Virus record (IMG/VR): IMGVR_UViG_3300008117_000661
Span: 8,032-32,967 of that record
Origin: a virus
Length of the DNA stretch: 24,936 nucleotides
Reading direction: 5' to 3' (one strand)
Shown here: piece after piece, positions 1 through 7,730 of the stretch
How the letters are laid out: every line of letters begins with the position of its first letter
Numbering within the stretch: position 1 is the stretch's first letter
The notes under the pieces: model-generated
The model's input: the letters and a program-made list of their open reading frames with translations, nothing else
Told to the model about the DNA's origin: nothing
Databases searched by the model: none
Made by a program: the position numbers and the translations under genes

Positions 1-162
1 TTACAGCGGTCTATAAGCTACCTTGAAAGACAACGGGATAACATCCTTGAGGCAGTAGCTTACAGACACCAGCAATATCTCATTCAAGAGCAATTGCGAG
101 TAATGGAAGCCAAACGCCAAGAGGAACTTGACGATGAGGCTACATTATTACTACTTCTGTAA
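1..162 (+). CDS. C-terminal end of an unidentified phage protein (5' partial)
   Basis: Frame 1 is open from the first base to a TAA at 160-162 and encodes the last 53 residues of a protein. The fragment is polar and probably helical, rich in Gln, Glu and Arg, and ends in a run of five leucines. It lies immediately upstream of the head genes in the same direction, so it is probably part of the packaging/portal end of the virion operon. There is too little of it to name. Its end overlaps the apparent start of the next gene. Confidence 0.6.
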   Translation, partial: LQRSISYLERQRDNILEAVAYRHQQYLIQEQLRVMEAKRQEELDDEATLLLLL

Positions 163-1052
163 GTGCAGACGCACAATATAAATTAGCTTACGAACACCTA
201 CACGCTGGCAGATACGAGTCAGGTTTTAGGTTATTTGAATACCGCTGGCATCCTGAGATTATTGCCAAACAAGCCCAGCCATACGCACCAGCGTTAAAGA
301 TGCCTGTATGGAGAGGCGAACCATTAATTAACAAATCCATCACCGTACAGATGGAGCAAGGGTTTGGTGACATCCTAATGTTTGCCCGATTCCTACCTGC
401 CCTAAAAGCGTTAGGCGCAAAGCAGGTTGTAGTCCTACAGGAAGGCACACTTCACCACCTTTTAGGTCAATTACACAGCGTAGATGTGTTTAGTAATGAC
501 TTAACAGAGGGTGCGGCAACCCAATCAGACTACTGGATAGGGTCAATGTCGCTCCCGTACTATATTTCGTTATCCCACCCGCTAGTCAAAGCTATGTTCC
601 CCGTGACCCGTAAGAAGATTGTGGGTTCAGAAGGCTATTTACACGCCCTGCCTAGCAATATCCCGCCCAAAATCGGGGTAAATTGGGAAGCAAGCAAGCA
701 AACCCTGTACTACATTAAGTCAATTGACTACCGACACATGGCTGAACTGGTCGGTGATGACGCTTATAGCCTAAATCCTAACTCCGATGGGCTATTTCAC
801 CCCCTGCCTGACGATGGTTGGAAGAAAAACTGGGTGCAAACCGCCTCGCACATAAAGGCGATGAAAGGAATTGTGACCGTAGACACAGGAACAGCGCATT
901 TAGCTGGCGCATTAGGCGTTAAATGCGTGGTTTTACTACCTAAAGAGGAGTTTGTATGCTGGCGGTGGAAGAATGCCCGCTGGTATGACAGCGTTTGCCT
1001 ACTTAGACCCGAAGAATACGACCAATTACCTGACATCATAAGGAGAATGTAA
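147..1052 (+). CDS. Glycosyltransferase family 9/41-like protein with TPR-like N-terminus, apparent ATT start
   Basis: The C-terminal two thirds reads as a GT-B glycosyltransferase of the heptosyltransferase (GT9) or TPR-linked type. It has the conserved block EQGFGDILMFARFLP, a later block ending in VDTGTAHLAGALG (the sugar-nucleotide site region), and a closing WRWKN/RWYDS segment. The first ATG is at 300, but the frame stays open upstream to 138. That upstream stretch encodes a TPR-like helix pair ending in FRLFEYRW, which normally precedes the GT domain in this family, so the ATG at 300 is probably internal. No ATG, GTG or TTG exists in that stretch. ATT codons at 144 and 147 follow a GAGG at 136-139, and 147 gives the better spacing of 7 bases. 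Family knowledge predicts sugar transfer, and its place in the head operon suggests a virion protein as target (inference). It ends TAATG with the next gene. Confidence 0.75.
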   Translation: MTTSVSADAQYKLAYEHLHAGRYESGFRLFEYRWHPEIIAKQAQPYAPALKMPVWRGEPLINKSITVQMEQGFGDILMFARFLPALKALGAKQVVVLQEGTLHHLLGQLHSVDVFSNDLTEGAATQSDYWIGSMSLPYYISLSHPLVKAMFPVTRKKIVGSEGYLHALPSNIPPKIGVNWEASKQTLYYIKSIDYRHMAELVGDDAYSLNPNSDGLFHPLPDDGWKKNWVQTASHIKAMKGIVTVDTGTAHLAGALGVKCVVLLPKEEFVCWRWKNARWYDSVCLLRPEEYDQLPDIIRRM

Positions 1053-1450
1053 TGGCTTTAGTCAAAGTCACCGTTAAATGCCCGCATTGTAAGGTCGATC
1101 ATGAAGAATACGACCAAAGCAAGTTTGATGACCGTGAAAAGTACCTAGCCTACTGGAATCTACCTTTTGAGGGCGAGGAAGCTGACAAGGCATGGCAAGC
1201 AAAGCTGGAGATGACACCCAAGGAAGCCCCAACGGTGATACCTGACATAGAGGGTCACATAAGCATGGCAGACGGCACATGGATTTCTAGTCGTTCTAAG
1301 CACCGTGAGAATCTAAAGCGCAACAATTGCATTGAACTAGGCAACGATGTGCCTACACAGCAAAAAACCCATGAATTTAGCCGTAAAGACCAAGAAGCCC
1401 GTAAACGGCAGATTGCTGAAATAGCATATTCAAAACTTAACTATAGATAG
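1052..1450 (+). CDS. Small phage structural-region protein with N-terminal CPHC motif
   Basis: A protein of 132 residues beginning with a CPHC knuckle at about residues 10-13. No second Cys pair follows, so a complete zinc ribbon is not evident. The middle (about 66-100) contains a DGTWISSRSKHRENLK stretch followed by Cys-Ile-Glu-Leu-Gly-Asn. I recall this pattern, a DG..I.SR..HR..L signature with a closing GN, from small unassigned proteins in podovirus head operons, some annotated as FmdB-like. The C-terminus is basic and helical. Its start overlaps the glycosyltransferase stop (TAATG), so the two are translationally coupled. It sits directly before the scaffold, which suggests a role in head morphogenesis, but function is unknown. 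Confidence 0.7.
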   Translation: MALVKVTVKCPHCKVDHEEYDQSKFDDREKYLAYWNLPFEGEEADKAWQAKLEMTPKEAPTVIPDIEGHISMADGTWISSRSKHRENLKRNNCIELGNDVPTQQKTHEFSRKDQEARKRQIAEIAYSKLNYR

Positions 1451-1458
1451 GGAAAACC

Positions 1459-2553
1459 ATGTCAGATGACCGCAGAGAGTTACTGGAAGCCGCACTAGAG
1501 CAAGCCGAAGAAGGCACACTTGAAGCACCTATTGAAAAGGAGATTGAAGTAAATGACGATCCAATCGAAGCCGAGAGCAGTGAAGAAAGTAACGAAGAAA
1601 GTCCTGACCGTGACGAAAAAGGTCGCTTCAAAGCCAAGGAAGCCAGCGCAGAAGTCGATAGCGAAACAGATACCGTTGAAGAACCTGACAGCGTGGGACA
1701 AGTTCCTGCTGTGGCTGAAGAAGTAAAACGCCCAACTACATGGAAAAAAGAGTATGTAGAAATTTGGAACAAGATGGAAAAGGGCGAACAGCTTAACAAA
1801 GAAGATTTCGTTAAGTTTGCTGAATACGCTAACCAACGGGAAGCTGAGTACAAGAAGGGTGTATCTGCCTATAAAGCCGAAGCCGACAACGCTAGACAGC
1901 TAACCGAAGCAATTGGCCCATTTGTTCCTGAACTACAAAAGCATGGCATTCACCCAGTAGCTTGGATACAGAACCTAGGTCGGGCGCACTATACGCTTGC
2001 TAATGGAACTTACGAACAAAAGCTACAAGCGTTTAATAGACTTGCACAAGATTATGGAATACAATTAAATTCAGATAGCTTACAAATGCCTGAACAGGCG
2101 TATGTAGACCCGTATCAACAGCAGTTAATGCAACAGCTACAAGCAACACAACAGCAGGTGCAACAACTGTCAGCGATTCGGGAGCAAGAAGAAAATGCTC
2201 GTTTGATGTCAGAAATCGAACGGGTAAGCAGTAACAAGGAGCGGTTTCCGCACTTTGACATGGTAAGGGAAGATATGGCTCAATTACTTGAGCGAGGTAT
2301 AGCCCAAGACCTTGAAACGGCTTATGCCAAAGCGGTGCGTATTAACGATGAAGTTTACAAGCTGGAGCAGGATAGACTCCTAAAGTCAGCAGGTACTCAA
2401 GCATCTAAGGCACAGCAAGTAGCAAAAGCTAAAGCAACTGCTGTTAGTCCGAAGTCCGTTACTCCTAGCGGTCAGGTGTCTAAGACAGATGCAAAGGACA
2501 GACGCTCAATGCTAATGGCTCAAATAGCCGAAGCAGAAAGCGGTAGGGTTTAA
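1459..2553 (+). CDS. Putative capsid scaffolding protein
   Basis: A protein of 364 residues with an extremely acidic N-terminal quarter (Glu/Asp-rich to about residue 90). A helical middle follows with a TTWKKEYVEIWNKM segment near residues 92-105. Next come a Gln-rich coiled-coil stretch (about 213-250) and a basic, Lys/Ala/Ser-rich tail. This charge pattern (acidic front, coiled-coil middle, basic end) and the position immediately before the major capsid gene are typical of phage scaffolds, which organise coat subunits and then leave the prohead. Scaffolds are poorly conserved in sequence, so the call rests on composition and position. The ATG follows a weak ribosome site (AGGGAAAACC). Confidence 0.75.
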   Translation: MSDDRRELLEAALEQAEEGTLEAPIEKEIEVNDDPIEAESSEESNEESPDRDEKGRFKAKEASAEVDSETDTVEEPDSVGQVPAVAEEVKRPTTWKKEYVEIWNKMEKGEQLNKEDFVKFAEYANQREAEYKKGVSAYKAEADNARQLTEAIGPFVPELQKHGIHPVAWIQNLGRAHYTLANGTYEQKLQAFNRLAQDYGIQLNSDSLQMPEQAYVDPYQQQLMQQLQATQQQVQQLSAIREQEENARLMSEIERVSSNKERFPHFDMVREDMAQLLERGIAQDLETAYAKAVRINDEVYKLEQDRLLKSAGTQASKAQQVAKAKATAVSPKSVTPSGQVSKTDAKDRRSMLMAQIAEAESGRV

Positions 2554-2576
2554 CTTAACTTAATAAAGGAAATATC

Positions 2577-3557
2577 ATGGCATTTGCTAATAGTGCAATT
2601 ACCGATATTATCGCTACTACCATTCAAAGCCGTAGCGGTGTATTGGCCGACAACTTGACGCAGAACAACGCAGTGCTTCAGCGTCTTAACTCAAAGGGCA
2701 ATGTACGCCCATTCTCAGGCGGTAATGTAATCCTTGAGGAAATCATGTACAACGATCCAAATACGAACAATGTTAATTCGTATAGCGGATACGAAGTTTT
2801 AAATATTACCCCTGATAGCCCAATCTCTGCGGCACAGTTCAGCATTACTCAGTACGCTGACTCTGTAACAATGAGTGGTCTAGAAATGCTCCAAAACTCA
2901 AGCAAAGAAGCAATCATTGACCTGTTAGATGGTCGTATGCAAGTTTCTGAAGCCCGTCTTTTGAACCGCATTTCAAGTGACATCTATGGTGACGGTACAG
3001 GTAACGGTGGTAAGAACATTACTGGTTTAGCGGCCGCTGTTGCTGTTGCTAATACAACTGGTACATACGGTGGTATCAATCGTGCAAACTGGACATTTTG
3101 GCAAAACCAATCTTCCACAGGTGCAGATTCTTCTAGCTTGATTCAAGCCGCTATGACTTCTGCCGCAATCAAGTCTGTTCGTGGAACTGATAAGGTAGAC
3201 CTCATTATTGCTGGTAACACCCTGTATCAACGCTATGTTGCATCCTTACAGGCTATACAGCGTATTGCTGGTGTAGACGAAGGTGCGGCTGGCTTTGCTT
3301 CCTTGAAGTTCTACGGTGGTGGTATGTCTGCCGATGTTGTACTCGGTGGTGGTATTGGCGCACAAGAGAATGCGCTTTATATGTATCTCTTGAACACCAA
3401 CTACATTTTCTTCCGCCCACACAAAGAGCGTAATTTCGTTCCTATCGGTGGTGAGCGTCAATCGATTAACCAAGATGCAATCGTGAAGCTGTATGGCTGG
3501 GCTGGTAACCTTACCTGCTCTAATGCTTCATTGCAAGGCATCTTGTCAGGCACTTAA
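2577..3557 (+). CDS. Major capsid protein
   Basis: A protein of 326 residues, the usual size for an HK97-fold coat protein without a long N-terminal delta domain. The N-terminus is Ser/Thr/Asn-rich. The middle has a glycine-rich loop followed by ITGLAAAVAVAN and a GGINRANWTFW segment (about 155-175), an arrangement common in podovirus coat proteins. The C-terminal part contains an FRPHKERNFVPIGG stretch typical of the last beta-strands. It is preceded by AAAGGAAATATC, a good ribosome site, and lies between a scaffold-like gene and a small capsid-associated gene. Codon choice differs mildly from its neighbours (GGT, GCT and CGT favoured), as expected for the most highly expressed phage gene. 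Confidence 0.9.
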   Translation: MAFANSAITDIIATTIQSRSGVLADNLTQNNAVLQRLNSKGNVRPFSGGNVILEEIMYNDPNTNNVNSYSGYEVLNITPDSPISAAQFSITQYADSVTMSGLEMLQNSSKEAIIDLLDGRMQVSEARLLNRISSDIYGDGTGNGGKNITGLAAAVAVANTTGTYGGINRANWTFWQNQSSTGADSSSLIQAAMTSAAIKSVRGTDKVDLIIAGNTLYQRYVASLQAIQRIAGVDEGAAGFASLKFYGGGMSADVVLGGGIGAQENALYMYLLNTNYIFFRPHKERNFVPIGGERQSINQDAIVKLYGWAGNLTCSNASLQGILSGT

Positions 3558-3584
3558 TCCACTGATTAGAAAAGGAAAATTATC

Positions 3585-3878
3585 ATGGCATATACAACTC
3601 TCCCCATCGCTGGCGTAGACTTGGATGGTGTTGCTTACACCAACTCAAACTCCGCTGGCACAGCAATTCCTACCATTGGGCCACTCGGTCTACAGACTTT
3701 TGCAAATAATGGCTTACGCTATGTATTCGCACAAGCTGGTGTAGCAATTGCCGCATCAACCGCTACTTGCGTAATCAACGCTTCCACATTCCAAGTTACC
3801 TTGGGTGCAGGTACATATGTGTCAGGTGCTTCAATGGCATCGGGCGATTATGGATGGTTTAGCAAGGCTAGTGTTTAA
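3585..3878 (+). CDS. Small capsid-associated protein (possible head decoration)
   Basis: A protein of 97 residues rich in Ala, Gly, Thr and Ser, with alternating hydrophobic beta-strand patterns and no transmembrane segment or coiled coil. It follows the major capsid gene by 27 bases behind a strong AAAGGAAAA ribosome site and is the last gene before a strong terminator. It shares the capsid gene's optimised codon use, which implies high expression. Small beta-rich proteins in this place are often decoration or head-fibre proteins, which is the best guess. No recognisable motif confirms it. Confidence 0.65.
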   Translation: MAYTTLPIAGVDLDGVAYTNSNSAGTAIPTIGPLGLQTFANNGLRYVFAQAGVAIAASTATCVINASTFQVTLGAGTYVSGASMASGDYGWFSKASV

Positions 3879-3901
3879 TAGCTTTTTGTAGTAAAAACGG
3901 G

Positions 3902-3931
3902 GGGGTTACCTTAATTGGTAGCCCCTTTTTT
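3902..3931 (+). terminator. Rho-independent terminator after the capsid genes
   Basis: A 9-bp stem (GGGGTTACC at 3902-3910 with GGTAGCCCC at 3917-3925, one G-U pair) encloses a 6-base loop TTAATT and is followed at once by six Ts (3926-3931). It lies 23 bases after the small capsid-associated gene and before the ribosome site of the next gene. It probably sets the capsid transcript level above that of the tail genes, since no obvious new promoter is visible before 3967 and some readthrough would be needed. Confidence 0.9.
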
Positions 3932-3966
3932 CCTTTTAACAACCTAATACCTTAGGAGAATTAAAA

Positions 3967-4614
3967 ATGGCATTACCTTCAGATGAAAACAACGCAGACA
4001 GCCGTTTACAGGTTCGTTTCTACAAGCGACCCGTACAACAAGAACAAGAATCCCTAGAAGCTGGCAGACCAATATTTAAAGAGTTCGACTTTGTACACAT
4101 CTGTGTAGCTGGCGATACCCTGACCGAAATCGATACTTATGCGCTACCTAGCCATAAGACCCGTTTTCCGATCCAGTGGGCTAACTACATGAACCGTGTG
4201 GGCGCAAACGAACCTGATATTGTCGGCACTCCCGTATCGGAATGGCCTATCGTGTCAAAAAGCCAAGCCGAGGAGTTAAGGGCATTAAAGTTCCACACTG
4301 TTGAAGCGATTGCACACGCATCTGACCTACAGTTACAGCGCATGGGTATGGCGGCAGGAATGTCACCTTATGCGTTCCGTGACAAGGCAAAGGCATTTTT
4401 AAATCTAGCTACCAATGCGGCAGAAACCGATAAGCGTGAAAGCGAAATCAATTCTTTGAAAGAAGAACTTGCCAAAAAGGACTTAGAAACTGCTAAAATA
4501 AAAGCAGAAACAGATGCGAAGCTGGCTCAAATGCAGGATCAAATGGCCGCTATACTTGCCGCTGTTGGTGAAAAGAAAACCCGTAAAAAAGCGGTAGCCA
4601 CAGAGGAAGCTTAA
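3967..4614 (+). CDS. Conserved phage structural-region protein with C-terminal coiled coil
   Basis: A protein of 215 residues. The first 130 residues form a compact domain with a REFDFVHI-like strand pattern (here KEFDFVHICVAGD) and a segment reading HKTRFPIQWANYM. A TPVSEWPIVSKSQAEEL block follows and then a helix-hairpin-like region (AHASDLQLQRMGMAAGM). I know this arrangement from unassigned proteins in the head-to-tail region of many podovirus-like genomes. Residues 145-200 are a charged coiled coil ending in a basic tail. It starts a new transcriptional segment after the terminator with an AGGAGAATTAAAA ribosome site. A role in head completion or as an internal head protein is inferred from position only. 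Confidence 0.65.
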   Translation: MALPSDENNADSRLQVRFYKRPVQQEQESLEAGRPIFKEFDFVHICVAGDTLTEIDTYALPSHKTRFPIQWANYMNRVGANEPDIVGTPVSEWPIVSKSQAEELRALKFHTVEAIAHASDLQLQRMGMAAGMSPYAFRDKAKAFLNLATNAAETDKRESEINSLKEELAKKDLETAKIKAETDAKLAQMQDQMAAILAAVGEKKTRKKAVATEEA

Positions 4615-4615
4615 T

Positions 4616-5518
4616 ATGTCATCGACCATGCTCCAATTAGTCCAGCAAGTAACCGCTGAACTAAACTTAGCCATTCCTACCTATGTGCAGGGCAATACAA
4701 GTCAGGATGTGCAACAAGTCCTAGCCTTGATGAACCGTGCTGGGTATGACTTGGTTAAGGAGTATGACTGGCAAGCTTTGGAACTGGAGTACCGTTTCTA
4801 CACCACAGCAATTACTACGACCTGCGACACGATTAACAATACCTACAATTTATTGAATGTTGGTAATGTCACGGGTCTAAACAGCAATTACTCAGTAGTC
4901 GGTACTAATGTTCCACAAGATACTTATGTAGAAAGCGTAGCAGGGTCTACCGTAACTGTTAGCCAGCTTGCATCGGCTACCAGCGTAGGTGGAACTGTTA
5001 CCTTCTCACAGACCAAGTATCCATTACCGCCTGACTTTGAAACCATTACGGACAATACGCATTGGGACAAGACAAAACATTGGCAGATGCTTGGGCCTGA
5101 AGATGCTCAACAATGGCAGTGGCTAAAGTCGGGTTATATCTCAACAGGCCCACGGATTCGTTGGCGTATTTTGGGTAGTCAGTTCCAAATTTGGCCGCCT
5201 TACAACACACAAGAATATTTAGGTTTTGAGTACCGCTCAAAAGGTTGGGTAAGAAGTGCCGCTGGAGCAGTCAAAAACAGCTTTACCGTTGATACCGATA
5301 CGACTGTATTGGATGACACCGTATTAGTCTTAGCTACAAAACTTAAGTATTTCCAAATCAAGTCGTTTGATACAACAGCACTGCAACAAGACTATAACCG
5401 TTATTTAAGCGTTGCCAAGGCTAACGATAAGGGTTCAGCTACCCTATCCTTTGCGCCATACCCAAGCAAGGTGCTTATTGGTTACGCCAATATCCCCGAC
5501 ACAGGCTACGGTAGCTAA
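4616..5518 (+). CDS. Head-to-tail adaptor/connector-like protein
   Basis: A protein of 300 residues. The N-terminus is helical and matches the start of adaptor-type connector proteins (LVQQVTAELNL, then a QQVLALMNRAGYDLVKEYDW helix at about residues 33-53). Residues 80-128 look like a small inserted beta domain with a VTGLNSNYSVVGTNVPQDTYV stretch and repeated VTVS/VTFS strands, a common ornament in phage virion proteins. The remainder (YPLPPDFETI, then WRILGSQFQIWPP) resembles the body of podovirus head-completion proteins. It sits one base after the previous stop and directly before the tail hub, as expected for the joint between portal and tail. Confidence 0.65.
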   Translation: MSSTMLQLVQQVTAELNLAIPTYVQGNTSQDVQQVLALMNRAGYDLVKEYDWQALELEYRFYTTAITTTCDTINNTYNLLNVGNVTGLNSNYSVVGTNVPQDTYVESVAGSTVTVSQLASATSVGGTVTFSQTKYPLPPDFETITDNTHWDKTKHWQMLGPEDAQQWQWLKSGYISTGPRIRWRILGSQFQIWPPYNTQEYLGFEYRSKGWVRSAAGAVKNSFTVDTDTTVLDDTVLVLATKLKYFQIKSFDTTALQQDYNRYLSVAKANDKGSATLSFAPYPSKVLIGYANIPDTGYGS

Positions 5519-5520
5519 AT

Positions 5521-7290
5521 ATGGCGGTCGCTAAAAGGTTTACCGCTACTACTACCTCGTTACCTGCTCCAATAGGGGGCTGGAATGCTAGGGACTCTTT
5601 GGCAGAAATGAACCCGTTAGATGCGGTTCAGATGGTCAATTTCTTTCCTACGCCTACCGATGTCACGATGCGTAAAGGTTACACAAAGTATTCAACAGGA
5701 ATCACGGGCGCAGTCCTATCTTTGATGAATTACTCTAGCCCAACGACCACCAAGCTGTTTGCGGCTACTTCTACAATTATTTACGATGCAAGCACCTCAA
5801 CAGCTACCCAAAGTCTGACAGGTAACACCGATGGTAAGTGGATTCATTCCATGATTACTACAGCGGGTGGATCATTCATGCCAGCCGTTAACGGGGTTGA
5901 CCCAATGGTAGTTTATGACGGTACAAGATGGTCAAGAAGTGCTACTACATCAACGGCACAGACAATTTCAAGCATCACACGGGGTGGCACAGGTAACCTT
6001 ACCGCTACCCTAGTAACTGCCAGCGCACATGGTTTAGTGACAGGCAATACCATCACCGTTGCAGGAGCAACACCCGCAGAATTTAACGGTACTTACCGCA
6101 TTACGGTCACGAATGCGACAACCTTTACCTACACAATGACCACAGCACCTAGCGGTAATGCGACTGTTGTAGGCACATATACGATTGATTACTACATTAC
6201 AGGTAAAAACTCTAATACATTTGCATATGTAAACTTGTTTAAAGAGCGTCTGTATTTTGTAGAAAAGAACACGCTTAGTTTTTGTTATTTACCCGTAGAT
6301 TCTATTAATGGGGCGGTAACCTCATTCCCCTTGGGTGGCATCTTTAAACGAGGTGGCTACCTACAAGCAATGGGAACTTGGACTATTGACGCTGGCTACG
6401 GGGTCGATGACCTAGCCGTATTCGTTACAAGTAACGGAGAAGTCGCTGTTTACAAGGGTTCTGACCCATCTGACCCGAATGATTGGGCTTTAGTAGGTAT
6501 TTGGAACATCGGACAAACCTTTGCCCGTAAGTGCGTGTTTAAGTTTGGTGGTGACATCCTGCTTTTGACCGAAGATGGTCTTGTACCCCTATCGGCAGGA
6601 CTGCAATCCACTCGCCTAGACCCCCGTGTCAACATTACCGATAAGATTTTCTACGCTATTAGTCAAGCGGCAGACCTTTATGCTACAAACTTTGGTTGGC
6701 AGATGAATTATTTTGCCAAACAAAATATGCTGATCGTCAATGTTCCCATAACGGGCGGGTCTGAACAGTATGTCATGCACAACATTACAAAGTCATGGGG
6801 AAGATTTACCAACCTCAACGCAAACTGCTGGGAGTCTAGCGGTGACGATATGTACTTTGGTGCTACGGGTTTTGTAGGTAAGTTTTACGATACCTACGCA
6901 GATGCGGGTACAAACATCAAGGCATTCGTTCAACAGGCATACTCGTATTTTGACTCTAGGGGGCAACAAAAACGCTTTACCTTAGTACGCCCTATCCTAC
7001 AGACCGATAACGGCTTACCGACCGTTCTATGCGGTCTAAGCACGGACTTTGATACCGTTGAGTTAACCAACCAAATATCATTTAACCCCGCTATCTTACA
7101 AATAGGTGAGTGGGATATGGATACATGGGATAACGCTAACTGGGGCGGTGGATTGACCACGACTAAGATATGGCAGGGCGTAACAGGATTAGGTTATGCA
7201 GGATCAGTTAGTATGAATGTTGCATCGCAAAACATTGAGTTTCACTGGGCTAGTACAGACTTTGTAATGGAGAAGGGTGGCGTACTCTAA
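5521..7290 (+). CDS. P22 gp10-like tail hub / packaged-DNA stabilisation-type protein
   Basis: A protein of 589 residues beginning with LPAPIGGWNARDSLAEM and a PTPTDVTMRKGY segment. This is the hallmark start of the beta-propeller hub protein of short-tailed phages, which closes the portal after packaging. Blade-like repeats follow, such as FGGDILLLTEDGLVPLS (about 343-359). Residues about 148-222 form an inserted domain (TASAHGLVTGNTITVAG, then ATTFTYTM), a mobile beta-sandwich common in phage structural proteins. Near the C-terminus come WDMDTWDNANWGGG and a final beta-rich segment. The next gene overlaps its stop (TAATG). The fold call is from remembered family patterns. The position after the adaptor supports it. 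Confidence 0.75.
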   Translation: MAVAKRFTATTTSLPAPIGGWNARDSLAEMNPLDAVQMVNFFPTPTDVTMRKGYTKYSTGITGAVLSLMNYSSPTTTKLFAATSTIIYDASTSTATQSLTGNTDGKWIHSMITTAGGSFMPAVNGVDPMVVYDGTRWSRSATTSTAQTISSITRGGTGNLTATLVTASAHGLVTGNTITVAGATPAEFNGTYRITVTNATTFTYTMTTAPSGNATVVGTYTIDYYITGKNSNTFAYVNLFKERLYFVEKNTLSFCYLPVDSINGAVTSFPLGGIFKRGGYLQAMGTWTIDAGYGVDDLAVFVTSNGEVAVYKGSDPSDPNDWALVGIWNIGQTFARKCVFKFGGDILLLTEDGLVPLSAGLQSTRLDPRVNITDKIFYAISQAADLYATNFGWQMNYFAKQNMLIVNVPITGGSEQYVMHNITKSWGRFTNLNANCWESSGDDMYFGATGFVGKFYDTYADAGTNIKAFVQQAYSYFDSRGQQKRFTLVRPILQTDNGLPTVLCGLSTDFDTVELTNQISFNPAILQIGEWDMDTWDNANWGGGLTTTKIWQGVTGLGYAGSVSMNVASQNIEFHWASTDFVMEKGGVL

Positions 7291-7730
7291 TGCTATGTTT
7301 TGATAAAGAACTAATCGGGCAATGGGTAGCAAACCGTGTAAACGGAGTGTTTACGCCTGAAAACTCAAGCTGTATTGGGTTATTAGATAAGACAGGAACA
7401 GTCATTGCGGGCGTGTGGTACGAAGGCTATACCAAGACCTCAATAATGACCCATATTGCCATTGACGGGCAGATGTCTAAACAGTTCCTAGCTACTATTT
7501 TTGACTATCCTTTTGTACAATTGGGTGTAAATAAGCTGATTGGGCCAACCAATTCAAGTAACGAAGATGCAATGCGGTTCAATTACAAGTTAGGTTTTAT
7601 TGAAGAAGCACGGATTAAAGATGCGTTCCCCGATGGGGATATGGTCTTATTAACATTAACCAAAGACAAATGTAGGTTTTTAGGAGAGAAGTATGGGAAA
7701 GAGCGCACCGTCAGCACCGCCACCACCTGA
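7290..7730 (+). CDS. GNAT-family acetyltransferase-like protein
   Basis: A protein of 146 residues. It has the alternating strand-helix pattern of a GNAT acyltransferase: an N-terminal helix, a GVWYEGYTKTSIMTHIAID pair of strands, a helix with F-P-F (FDYPFVQLGVNKLIG), then NSSNEDAMRFNYKLGFIEEA. That last motif (N..A...Y.KLGF.EE) is the familiar end of the acetyl-CoA site in GNAT enzymes such as RimJ-like proteins. A proteobacterial-type phage family of this size often sits between the tail hub and ejection genes. The substrate is unknown, and a virion or host protein is possible. It begins at TAATG with the hub gene and overlaps the next gene by 38 bases. Confidence 0.75.
   Translation: MLCFDKELIGQWVANRVNGVFTPENSSCIGLLDKTGTVIAGVWYEGYTKTSIMTHIAIDGQMSKQFLATIFDYPFVQLGVNKLIGPTNSSNEDAMRFNYKLGFIEEARIKDAFPDGDMVLLTLTKDKCRFLGEKYGKERTVSTATT

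Noticed and set aside
1437-1853. Long leftward open frames in the virion region (for example 1437-1853, 3246-3473, 11798-12121)
   Set aside because: Low-complexity or unpatterned proteins lying antisense to well-supported genes, without ribosome sites or coupling.
3031-3038. Three GCGGCCGC octamers (near 3031, 10455 and 13044)
   Set aside because: Each encodes an Ala-Ala pair within a gene. No arrangement suggests a signal.
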